The translations under genes were made by a program, and so were the position numbers. Under the pieces are notes generated by a model that worked only from the letters and a program-made list of their open reading frames with translations, searched no databases and was not told where the DNA came from. Below are positions 17,185 to 24,777 of a stretch of 33,615 nt of DNA, piece by piece. Where the stretch lies: positions 1-33,615 of the forward strand of contig JAILAT010000040.1 of the NCBI GenBank assembly GCA_024681475.1, written 5' to 3'. The stretch's first letter is position 1. The number at the start of each line of letters is the position of its first letter. This stretch comes from Bacteroidales bacterium. Lineage in GTDB: Bacteria; Bacteroidota; Bacteroidia; Bacteroidales; P3.

Positions 17185-18711
17185 TTAGTGTTTAAAGTGA
17201 CGTATGCCTGTGATAACCATGGCCATAGCATTCTTCTCGCAGTAGTCGATGCTGTCCTGGTCGTGGATGGAGCCGCCGGGGTGCACCACGCCGGTGATGC
17301 CGGCCTCATGGGCAATCTCCACACAGTCGGCAAAGGGGAAGAAAGCGTCGGAAGCCATGACGGCGCCGTGCAGGTCGAAGCCGAAGCCCTGGGCCTTGGC
17401 GATGGCCTGGCGGAGGGCGTCGACACGCGAAGTCTGGCCAGTGCCGCTAGCCAACAGCTGACCGCTCTTGGCCAGGACGATAGCGTTGCTCTTGGTGTGC
17501 TTGACAAGTATGGTGGCGAAGGCCATGTCGCTGGCCATCTGGGGCGTCACGGGGGTGCTGGTGACACTCTTGGTCAGTTCCTCGGCGCGAGGTGCCACGG
17601 TGTCGCGATCCTGCACCAACACACCGTCGAGCACGTTGCGGAACATGCGCTCAGACATACGGAAGTTCTTGCGGCGCAGGATAATACGGTTTTTCTTACC
17701 TTTCAGCACCTCGAGCGCTTCGGGCTCATAGTCGGGAGCGATGCAGACCTCAAAGAAAATCTTATGCATCTCCTCGGCCACGGCACGCGTAACGGTGCGG
17801 TTGGTGATGAGGATGCCACCGAAAGCGCTGACGGGGTCACCCGCGAGGGCATCCTTCCAAGCGTCGAGCAACGACTCGCGGCATGCGAGGCCACAGGCGT
17901 TGTTGTGCTTGAGGATGGCGAAAGTAGTCTGCTCGTAATCATCTATGAGACAGCATGCTGCGTCGATATCGCCCAAGTTGTTGTAGGAGATCTCCTTGCC
18001 GTTGAGCTTGTCGAAGCAGGCGTCGAGGTCGCCATAGTAGAAACCCTTCTGGTGAGGGTTCTCGCCGTAGCGCAGGGTAGTGCACTTGTCGGCACCGATG
18101 CGCAGCATGGGCAGCTGCTCGTCGTGGTTGAAGTAGTTGAATATTGCCGTGTCGTAGTGCGAGCTGACGCCAAAGGCGTAAGTGGCGAAACGACGGCGGT
18201 CGGCCAGCGTGGTGCATCCCTCCTGCTCATTGTAGAGGTTGAGGAACTCGGCGTAGCGGTCCACAGAGGGGACGATGATGACATCCTTGAAATTCTTGGC
18301 GGCGGCACGGATGAGCGAGATGCCTCCAATGTCGATTTTCTCGATGATGTCCTGCTCGGCGGCGCCAGAGGCGACGGTCTGCTCGAAGGGATAGAGGTCG
18401 ACAATAACAAGGTCTATCTCAGGGATTTCGTACTCGTTGAGCTGTTCGCCGTCGGAGAACATATCGCGGCGGCTGAGGATACCGCCGAACACCTTGGGAT
18501 GCAGCGTCTTGACACGGCCACCGAGAATGGAGGGATAACCCGTGAGCGACTCGACAGTGACGGCCTCAATACCGAGGTCCTTGATGAATTTGTAGGTGCC
18601 ACCTGTCGAATAGATGGTAACACCGTTATCGTTAAGGGCACGGACAATGTCCTCGAGCCCATCCTTGTAAAATACCGAAATAAGAGCGTTCTTTATTTTT
18701 TTAGGTTCCAT
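17185..18711 (-). CDS. purH: Bifunctional AICAR formyltransferase / IMP cyclohydrolase
   Basis: A 508-residue enzyme for the last two steps of de novo IMP synthesis. The N-terminal IMP cyclohydrolase domain (about 1-190) shows 'ALISVFYKDGLEDIVRALNDNGVTIYSTGGT' and 'GGRVKTLHPKVFGGIL'. The C-terminal formyltransferase domain shows 'LRYGENPHQKGFYY', 'KHNNACGLA' (the catalytic Lys-His region), 'DPVSAFGGI', and the end 'FFPFADCVEIAHEAGITGVVHPGGSIHDQDSID', finishing '...MVITGIRHFKH'. Length matches the family. Its leader contains a perfect palindrome (18758-18771) that may be an operator. Confidence 0.97.
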   Translation of the reverse strand: MEPKKIKNALISVFYKDGLEDIVRALNDNGVTIYSTGGTYKFIKDLGIEAVTVESLTGYPSILGGRVKTLHPKVFGGILSRRDMFSDGEQLNEYEIPEIDLVIVDLYPFEQTVASGAAEQDIIEKIDIGGISLIRAAAKNFKDVIIVPSVDRYAEFLNLYNEQEGCTTLADRRRFATYAFGVSSHYDTAIFNYFNHDEQLPMLRIGADKCTTLRYGENPHQKGFYYGDLDACFDKLNGKEISYNNLGDIDAACCLIDDYEQTTFAILKHNNACGLACRESLLDAWKDALAGDPVSAFGGILITNRTVTRAVAEEMHKIFFEVCIAPDYEPEALEVLKGKKNRIILRRKNFRMSERMFRNVLDGVLVQDRDTVAPRAEELTKSVTSTPVTPQMASDMAFATILVKHTKSNAIVLAKSGQLLASGTGQTSRVDALRQAIAKAQGFGFDLHGAVMASDAFFPFADCVEIAHEAGITGVVHPGGSIHDQDSIDYCEKNAMAMVITGIRHFKH

Positions 18712-18757
18712 AATAATGTATTAATTGTCAAAATATCATATAAACCGCTGGTAATAG

Positions 18758-18771
18758 GTCGCTTAAGCGAC
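18758..18771. promoter_or_regulatory. Perfect palindrome in the purH leader, possible operator
   Basis: GTCGCTTAAGCGAC is a 14-bp perfect dyad, flanked by GGTA at 18750-18753 and TACC at 18777-18780. It lies between the purH -7 box and the purH ATG. The regulator is unknown. Confidence 0.4.
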
Positions 18772-18795
18772 GTAAATACCAATACTCGCAGATTG

Positions 18796-18803
18796 CAAAT
18801 TTA
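18796..18803 (-). promoter_or_regulatory. -7 box of the purH promoter
   Basis: Read on the minus strand this is TAAATTTG, an exact TAnnTTTG. It lies ~85 nt upstream of the purH ATG. No clear -33 TTTG is seen. Confidence 0.5.
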
Positions 18804-18827
18804 CATATTTTTTTGCATATTGTGGTG

Positions 18828-18855
18828 TATCTTTGCAAATTATTTTTTACTTTTG
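18828..18855 (+). promoter_or_regulatory. Two candidate -7 boxes for the following lipoprotein gene
   Basis: TATCTTTG at 18828-18835 and TACTTTTG at 18848-18855 both match TAnnTTTG, 60-90 nt before ATG 18917. Neither has an ideal -33 element. Together with the purH box they form a divergent promoter region. Confidence 0.5.
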
Positions 18856-18916
18856 CAATCAGAGACGAAAGACATCAAGGAGCATAGTTTCCAAACAGAC
18901 AATCAATTATAACATT

Positions 18917-20260
18917 ATGAGCACTTCGATTCAATTCTTTTTCAACAAAAAAGCCTTTCTTGTGCTGGCCGCGCTGGGCCTGCTGACGCTGACCTCGTGC
19001 CGCAGCAAACCCAAGCAGCAAGACTACTACGCTTGGATGAGAGCAGCTGCAACTAACGCCACCAAATATGCCGTCGAGAAAAACGGCGGCGACGGCGAGT
19101 ATGTCTTGGGGAAGAGCAATATTCCAGAATTCTTGCAGATTTGCGATGACGACAAGGGTACCAAGGCCATGTGGGGCTACGGGTTGGGAAACCGCTACGT
19201 GAACACCACGCCCTACGAGCTGGAAGGCACTTGGGAACCCGTCAGCAGCAAACCATACCTGATTGTCTCTAAAAAATGCAAGATGAACCGGTGGGACCGC
19301 GAGGCATTCTGCCAGGTGCTGTTCTACAGCGAGGAGGAACTCCAAGAGCTGTTTGAAGGGAAGTCCTACACAGAGGTAATGTCCCGGTCGACGAACAACT
19401 CATTCGAGACCTACGACAAGGTGGTGGAATTCGTCAAGACCCACAAGCCTTACGCCCGCTATGTTTTTGCCACGGGGTCGATGGGCAAGGGCATCGGCAA
19501 GGCACATACGGTGGTCCTTTTAAAAGAGGGGAATTACGACATCGCCACCCTGAAGGGTTTCGAGTTCACCAAGAGCGGCAATCCATTGTACATGATAGTG
19601 ACAAACATCTGCCGTCTGGGCAGCCACTACCTGGGCTGGTTCATGTGGATTGTGGGGGTGGTGTTGCTCTGCATAGCCTTCGCCCTGTTGAAGAAGTCCA
19701 CCCTGATTGACGATTTGAAATTTGGCGACAAGGCGTTGCGGAAACGGTTCCCCGTCAGCACCTCGCTGAAGGGCCTCCTCAGCCTCTGCCTTTTCTTCAG
19801 CTTGAGCGTAGGCATCACCGCCGGCCTGTCGAAGTTGGACAACTACAAGATGGTATCGGGACTCAATAGTTTCCTCGCCGATTTGGTGGAGCTGGGCTTC
19901 GGCCTGGCCTTGATACTGCTGGTCGCCTTTGTCATTGTGGGCTTGGTGAAGAAGCACCCCTTCAAGAACCTCATGCTGGCCCTGTTGGGCGTATTGGTGG
20001 CCATGCTGGGTCTGGCCTTTCTGGCCCAGCCTTTCGGACTGGCTGCCAGGCTGTTGGGCTGGCTGCTGTTCATCGTTTCGTTGCCCTTGCTCATCAGAAT
20101 AGGTGGCGCTGCCATCGGCGGCATCATCGATGGCGAACTGGACGAGACCACATACAAACTGGAAGACGGCACCGTGGTACACGGTCGCGGGTCGCATTTC
20201 GAGGATGACAGCGGCTTCTCGTATACCAGGAACGGCGACAAGTTCACCAAAAACAGCTGA
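18917..20260 (+). CDS. Uncharacterised lipoprotein with four to five membrane segments
   Basis: A 447-residue protein that I do not recognise. The N-terminus has a lipobox-like 'LGLLTLTSCRSKPK'. A soluble region of about 210 residues follows ('DYYAWMRAAATNATKYAVEKNGGDGEYVLGKSNIPEFLQICDDDKGTKAMWGYGLGNRYV...'). Hydrophobic helices come next: 'YLGWFMWIVGVVLLCIAFALL', 'LKGLLSLCLFFSLSVGITAGL', 'ELGFGLALILLVAFVIVGLV', 'NLMLALLGVLVAMLGLAFLA' and 'LLGWLLFIVSLPLLIRIGGAAIGGII'. The hydrophilic tail is 'DGTVVHGRGSHFEDDSGFSYTRNGDKFTKNS'. A lipoprotein signal ahead of several membrane helices is unusual, so the Cys may simply end a first membrane anchor. The start is ATG 18917, just before the signal. Confidence 0.7.
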   Translation: MSTSIQFFFNKKAFLVLAALGLLTLTSCRSKPKQQDYYAWMRAAATNATKYAVEKNGGDGEYVLGKSNIPEFLQICDDDKGTKAMWGYGLGNRYVNTTPYELEGTWEPVSSKPYLIVSKKCKMNRWDREAFCQVLFYSEEELQELFEGKSYTEVMSRSTNNSFETYDKVVEFVKTHKPYARYVFATGSMGKGIGKAHTVVLLKEGNYDIATLKGFEFTKSGNPLYMIVTNICRLGSHYLGWFMWIVGVVLLCIAFALLKKSTLIDDLKFGDKALRKRFPVSTSLKGLLSLCLFFSLSVGITAGLSKLDNYKMVSGLNSFLADLVELGFGLALILLVAFVIVGLVKKHPFKNLMLALLGVLVAMLGLAFLAQPFGLAARLLGWLLFIVSLPLLIRIGGAAIGGIIDGELDETTYKLEDGTVVHGRGSHFEDDSGFSYTRNGDKFTKNS

Positions 20261-20270
20261 CAATAAAATA

Positions 20271-20296
20271 GAAACGAGGCCAATCGGCCTCGTTTC
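20271..20296. terminator. Bidirectional terminator between the lipoprotein gene and pfkA
   Basis: GAAACGAGGCC (20271-20281) and its exact complement (20286-20296) form an 11-bp stem with an AATC loop between convergent genes. On the minus strand it is followed by a T-rich stretch. Confidence 0.8.
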
Positions 20297-20320
20297 CATT
20301 ATCGCAGTTGCCCTATCATC

Positions 20321-21421
20321 TTATCCTCCCATCTCAATGCCTACACCTTTGGCGGTGTGGACAAGACGCTCATCGGGATTGATGAGATGAGGTTGACGCA
20401 CAGCCTCTTCGAGGGGCACACCGATGATGTCGGGATGGTGGTAGGCCACCATCTGGCCGAAGCGACCCTCGAGGACAAACTCCATGGCGCGGACGCCGAA
20501 CTCGGTGGCCAACACACGGTCGAAAGCGATGGGCGTGCCACCACGCTGGAGATGGCCAAGGATGGTGCAGCGGATGTCGTGCTCCACGCCGGCGGCCTTG
20601 AGGTCGGCAGCCAGCTGCTCGGAGACGCCGCCAAGTTTAATATGCTGATATCCAACTTCGCCAGTCTCCGTACCTGTCACATTGCCGCCCTTGGGCATGG
20701 CGCCCTCGGCTATAACAATGATGCAGTTGCCCCGACGTTTGTTGTAACGGGAGTTAATCTTATCGATAACGCGGTTGATGTCGTAGGGTATCTCGGGGAT
20801 GAGGCAGACATCGGCGCCGCCGGCGATGGCGGAATGGAGCGCTATCCAACCCGCGTCACGCCCCATGACCTCGATGACAAAGACGCGGTTGTGGCTGGCC
20901 GCAGTGGTCACCAGCTTGTCGATGGCATCGGTACAGATTTGCACAGCCGTCTGGAAACCAAAGGTATAATCAGTCATCGACAGGTCGTTGTCGATGGTTT
21001 TGGGCACTCCGACGATGTTGAGACCCTTGTTGTAGAGGCCTAGCGATATACGCTGGCTGCCATCGCCGCCGATATTGATCACAGCGTCGATGCCCATATA
21101 CTGCAGTTTGCGCAGCATCTCGTCGCTACGGTCGGCCGTGGTCCAGGTGCCGTCGGCCTCCTTGACAGGCCATGCAAAGGGGCCGCCCTTGTTGGTGGTA
21201 CCCAGAATTGTACCACCTTGAATTTGAAGGCCTTCGACACGTTTCTCATCAAGAATTTCTACCTCGGTGGGCTCGCGGAGCACGCCGTTGAACGACTCGA
21301 TGCAGCCCACAACCTCCCAGTCCTGTTCCTGCGAGGCGCGCTTGACGATGCCGCGGATGACAGCGTTGAGACCAGGGCAGTCACCGCCACCGGTAAGAAC
21401 CATTACTCTTTTTAATGCCAT
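20321..21421 (-). CDS. pfkA: 6-phosphofructokinase, PfkA family with mixed ATP/PPi signature
   Basis: A 366-residue phosphofructokinase acting on fructose 6-phosphate in glycolysis. Visible motifs are 'VLTGGGDCPGLNAVIRG' (phosphate loop), 'NIGGDGSQR' (118-122), 'VGVPKTIDNDL' (P140-D146 with the catalytic Asp), 'VIEVMGRDAGWIALHSAIAGGAD' and 'ILGHLQRGGTPIAFDRVLAT'. GGDG is typical of ATP-dependent enzymes, whereas Lys in PKTIDND is typical of PPi-dependent ones. The combination occurs in the ATP-using 'group III' PFKs (family knowledge), so ATP is the likelier donor. I start at ATG 21421 (MALKRVM); an upstream extension to 21490 is not family-like. It has a good promoter at 21527-21557. Confidence 0.93.
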   Translation of the reverse strand: MALKRVMVLTGGGDCPGLNAVIRGIVKRASQEQDWEVVGCIESFNGVLREPTEVEILDEKRVEGLQIQGGTILGTTNKGGPFAWPVKEADGTWTTADRSDEMLRKLQYMGIDAVINIGGDGSQRISLGLYNKGLNIVGVPKTIDNDLSMTDYTFGFQTAVQICTDAIDKLVTTAASHNRVFVIEVMGRDAGWIALHSAIAGGADVCLIPEIPYDINRVIDKINSRYNKRRGNCIIVIAEGAMPKGGNVTGTETGEVGYQHIKLGGVSEQLAADLKAAGVEHDIRCTILGHLQRGGTPIAFDRVLATEFGVRAMEFVLEGRFGQMVAYHHPDIIGVPLEEAVRQPHLINPDERLVHTAKGVGIEMGG

Positions 21422-21526
21422 ATAGATGTTTTTATTGTCACTTTGTGATGCCGTGCGGCACACGGGGAGTCCGAAAGCACTAGCTGTCAACGGTCTGCCC
21501 GAAAGTGGCGCACAGAAACCAACTTA

Positions 21527-21557
21527 CAAAAATAGTTTTTTTTCCGGAAACGACAAA
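21527..21557 (-). promoter_or_regulatory. pfkA promoter
   Basis: On the minus strand: TTTG (21557-21554), a 19-nt spacer, and TATTTTTG (21534-21527). Both boxes match the consensus. Confidence 0.75.
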
Positions 21558-21563
21558 ATTTAT

Positions 21564-21595
21564 TTTGCAGCAACAGGAAAAAAGTGCTATCTTTG
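21564..21595 (+). promoter_or_regulatory. Promoter of the beta-CASP nuclease gene
   Basis: TTTG (21564-21567), a 20-nt spacer, TATCTTTG (21588-21595). Both boxes match the consensus. Confidence 0.78.
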
Positions 21596-21752
21596 GGGAT
21601 GTAAAACGGCATTGGAGTTTTGTTCCAAAGCATTGTTTTATAAACCCATATGGCAGATTTGCGGTGCGCTGCCCCGTTTCATTTGACAGCAAAAACGACA
21701 CAATCTGTCCTATTTATTAAGGATAAACATTAATGTAAAGGCGACGAAAAAC

Positions 21753-23153
21753 ATGAAGATAGAGTTTTTAGGGGCCACCCGCGAGGTGACAGGCAGCAAA
21801 CACTTGATAACGACCAAGAAAGGGCTGAAGATACTGCTGGACTGCGGTATGTATCAGGGCAAAGGCTTGGAGACGGACAGCATGAACCGCGACTTGGGCT
21901 TCGACCCCAAGGAGATTGACTATCTGATACTGTCGCATGCCCACATCGACCACTCGGGACTGATACCCTACATCTACAAGCTGGGATTCAACGGTATAGT
22001 GGTCTGCACGCCCGCCACGCGCGACCTCTGCGCCATCATGCTGGCCGACGCAGGTCGCATTCAGGAGTCGGACACCCACACCTTCAACAAAAAGCGTCAG
22101 AATCAGGGTCTTCCACCTGTGGACCCCATCTACACCGAAGCCGACGCACAGGCCTGCATGGGCTGCTTCATCAGCGTGCCCTACCACAAGAAATTCAACA
22201 TCGAAGGCGAGGTCACCGTGGAGTTTTTCGACGCCGGCCACATTCTGGGAAGCGCCTGTGTGTATCTGGAAATCAAGGATGGGCGGCGCACAGTCAAGGT
22301 AGGCTTCACCGGCGACGTGGGACGCTACGACAAACGCATACTGAAAGACCCCGAACCGTTCCCCCAGGTGGACTATCTCATCATGGAGTCGACCTACGGC
22401 GACCGGCTGCACACCACGCTGGACAACGCTGAGCAAGAGTTACTTATGGCCGTACTGGACACCTGCACCAAGAAGAAAGGCAAACTGATTATCCCCTCCT
22501 TCGCCATCGGCCGTGCCCAAGAGATCATCTATGCATTGGACCGTCTGCGCCACAAGGGACTGCTGCCCGACATCGATGTCTTTGTGGACAGTCCGCTGAG
22601 TGTCAACGCCACCAACATCATGCGTCTGCACCCCGAATGCTTCAACGAAGAGATTACGGAGTACATGCAGAACGAGAACGACCCCTTTGGCTTTGACAGG
22701 CTGCAGTACATACAGAGCGTAGAAGCCTCCAAGGCACTGAATGTGAGACACAAGACCTGCATCATCATCTCCGCCTCGGGCATGATGGAGGCCGGCCGTG
22801 TGAAGCACCACCTGGCCAACAACATCGACAACCCCAAGACCACCATCCTCTGCGTGGGCTACTGCGAGCCCACCACACTGGGTGCCAAGATTATGCGTGG
22901 CGACAAGACGGTCTCCATCTTTGGCCGTCCCTACGAGGTTCGCGCCGAGAAGCGCACCATTGAGTCCTATTCGGGACACGGTGACTACGAAGAGCTGCTG
23001 CGCTACATCAGCTGCCAGGAGAAGCGCAGTCTGAAAAAAATCTTCATCGTCCACGGCGAAGCCAACGCCCAAGACCACTTCAAGGAGACGCTGAACAAAA
23101 AGGGCTATAAACGCGTGGAGGTGGCTGAATTCCGCCAATGTGTGGAAATATGA
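21753..23153 (+). CDS. Metallo-beta-lactamase / beta-CASP family ribonuclease
   Basis: A 466-residue two-zinc hydrolase of the CPSF/beta-CASP RNA-processing group. The MBL motif is HAHIDHSG (H62, H64, D66, H67), preceded by 'LGATREVTGSKHLI' and 'LLDCGMYQG'. Further motifs are 'DAGHILGSACVYLEI', 'GDVGRYDKRIL' and 'MESTYGDRLH'. The beta-CASP part contains 'IPSFAIGRAQEIIYALDRLR', 'VDSPLSVNATNIM', 'IIISASGMMEAGRVKHHLANNI', and 'YSGHGDYEELLRYI' with the last conserved His, then 'IFIVHGEANAQDHFKE'. The likely activity is endo- or exonucleolytic RNA cleavage; the substrate is unknown. cstA follows after 23 nt and may be co-transcribed. Confidence 0.92.
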   Translation: MKIEFLGATREVTGSKHLITTKKGLKILLDCGMYQGKGLETDSMNRDLGFDPKEIDYLILSHAHIDHSGLIPYIYKLGFNGIVVCTPATRDLCAIMLADAGRIQESDTHTFNKKRQNQGLPPVDPIYTEADAQACMGCFISVPYHKKFNIEGEVTVEFFDAGHILGSACVYLEIKDGRRTVKVGFTGDVGRYDKRILKDPEPFPQVDYLIMESTYGDRLHTTLDNAEQELLMAVLDTCTKKKGKLIIPSFAIGRAQEIIYALDRLRHKGLLPDIDVFVDSPLSVNATNIMRLHPECFNEEITEYMQNENDPFGFDRLQYIQSVEASKALNVRHKTCIIISASGMMEAGRVKHHLANNIDNPKTTILCVGYCEPTTLGAKIMRGDKTVSIFGRPYEVRAEKRTIESYSGHGDYEELLRYISCQEKRSLKKIFIVHGEANAQDHFKETLNKKGYKRVEVAEFRQCVEI

Positions 23154-23176
23154 ACGGATAACAACTGATTGACACC

Positions 23177-24715
23177 ATGATAACTTTTTGCATTTCTATC
23201 GTATTGCTACTGCTGGGATACTTTCTGTATTCCAAACTGATAACCAAAGTGATAGGCATCGACCCGCAACGCACCACACCTGCCGTGGCGCATCCCGACG
23301 GGGTGGACTACGTGCCCATGAAACCGTGGCGCATCTTCCTCATCCAGTTTCTGAACATTGCCGGCGTGGGGCCTATCTGCGGAGCCATCATGGGTGCCCA
23401 GTTCGGCACAGCATCGTTCCTGTGGATTGTCTTCGGCTGCATCTTCGCCGGAGCCGTACACGATTTTATCGCTGGCTTCATCAGCATCCGCCAGGACGGC
23501 GCCTCGCTACCCGAAATACACGGCAAATACTTGGGCAACGGCATGAAACAGTTCATGCGCGGTTTCACGGTGGTGCTGATGATACTGGTGGGAGCAGTGT
23601 TTGTAAACACACCTGCCGTCTTGCTCAACCAGAACTTCACGCCGGAATGGAACATATTTATCTGGGTGGGTATCATCTTCGCCTATTATCTTATTGCCAC
23701 CTTGTTGCCTATTGACAAATTGATTGGTCGCATTTATCCCGTCTTTGGAATGCTACTGCTAGGCATGGCCGTTGCCATCCTAGTGGCGTTTATCGTTTTC
23801 AGACCCGACCTGCCAGAGGTGTGGACAAATCTATCCAACCAACTTAATGCCAGTGGCGACAATGCCCTTTTCCCGCGTATGCAAGAGCGCACCCACAGAC
23901 CCGATACGCCACTTTTCCCCATGATGTTTATCTCTATCGCCTGTGGAGCCATCAGTGGTTTCCATGCCACACAGAGCCCTCTCATGGCTCGCTGCATGGT
24001 CAATGAGAAACAGAGCCGTCCTATCTTCTATGGTGCCATGATTACGGAAGGTGTGGTTGCTCTCATATGGGCTGCAGCCGCTACCGTCTTCTATCATGAT
24101 CCCGTTCTGTCGGAGCATACTCTGATGCTCAACGACAAGGGCGAGACCGTGCTTTTGGGTGGCAACGCCATGGTGGGTGTTATAGCCTACCAATGGTTTC
24201 CGAAAGTGATTGCCGTCATCTGCATTCTTGGCGTCATCAGTGCTGCCGTCACCAGTGGCGACACGGCACTGCGGTCGGCGCGACTCATCGTGGCCGATTT
24301 CATGCATATTGACCAGAAACCCATCCCCAAGCGTTTATTGGTGGCCCTTCCCGTCTTTGTCCTTGCCGCAGGCTTGTTGGTGTTCTCGTTGGCCAATCCG
24401 CTGGGCTTCGATTACATCTGGCGCTATTTTGCTTGGGCCAACCAGGTGCTGGCCATGGTCACGCTGTGGGCCGTCACCGTGTTCCTGTCGAGGCTGAAAA
24501 AGGGCGGATGGTACTGGATAACACTCATCCCTGCCCTATTCATGAGCATGGTGACCATCAGCTTCATCTTTGTGGCTCAGAAAGAAGGCCTTGGCCGTTT
24601 CATTCCCAGCACAATAGGCTACAGCATTGCCGCCGTCATCACCTGTGCATTGGGGGCCCTGTTCTTCTATAAGAAATTGCGCAACAAAAAGTTTTTGTCG
24701 ACCGACACACAATAA
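23177..24715 (+). CDS. cstA: CstA-family carbon starvation protein, membrane transporter
   Basis: A 512-residue polytopic membrane protein. The CstA signature is clear: 'ATPAVAHPDGVDYVPMKPW'-like N-terminal motif (here with TT), 'FLIQFLNIAGVGPICGAIMGAQFGTASFLWIVFGCIFAGAVHDFIAGFISIRQDGASLPEI', and 'SIACGAISGFHATQSPLMARCMVNEKQSRPIFYGAMITEGVVALIWAAAA'. A C-terminal 5-helix region follows. Family knowledge: CstA and its relatives import peptides or pyruvate during nutrient limitation. The protein is shorter than the ~700-residue E. coli CstA, as is common for Bacteroidota forms. No dedicated terminator separates it from the next gene. Confidence 0.9.
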   Translation: MITFCISIVLLLLGYFLYSKLITKVIGIDPQRTTPAVAHPDGVDYVPMKPWRIFLIQFLNIAGVGPICGAIMGAQFGTASFLWIVFGCIFAGAVHDFIAGFISIRQDGASLPEIHGKYLGNGMKQFMRGFTVVLMILVGAVFVNTPAVLLNQNFTPEWNIFIWVGIIFAYYLIATLLPIDKLIGRIYPVFGMLLLGMAVAILVAFIVFRPDLPEVWTNLSNQLNASGDNALFPRMQERTHRPDTPLFPMMFISIACGAISGFHATQSPLMARCMVNEKQSRPIFYGAMITEGVVALIWAAAATVFYHDPVLSEHTLMLNDKGETVLLGGNAMVGVIAYQWFPKVIAVICILGVISAAVTSGDTALRSARLIVADFMHIDQKPIPKRLLVALPVFVLAAGLLVFSLANPLGFDYIWRYFAWANQVLAMVTLWAVTVFLSRLKKGGWYWITLIPALFMSMVTISFIFVAQKEGLGRFIPSTIGYSIAAVITCALGALFFYKKLRNKKFLSTDTQ

Positions 24716-24777
24716 TATTTCCCTTTTTGAGTTATTGTTACATTAGTTATTTGCAAACGAAACAAACCATCGTTATC

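Larger units (their letters stand above)
21422..21752. other. Divergent intergenic region of pfkA and the beta-CASP nuclease gene
   Basis: This 331-nt stretch has no gene. It holds back-to-back promoters, the pfkA one at 21527-21557 and the nuclease one at 21564-21595, with -33 boxes six nucleotides apart. The leaders are about 100 nt (pfkA) and 150 nt (nuclease), long enough to carry regulatory structure, but I see no known riboswitch in them. Confidence 0.6.

Noticed and set aside
17092..18912. Plus-strand ORF of 606 codons opposite purH
   Set aside because: purH on the minus strand is certain; the antisense frame has no motif and starts inside the mreB leader.
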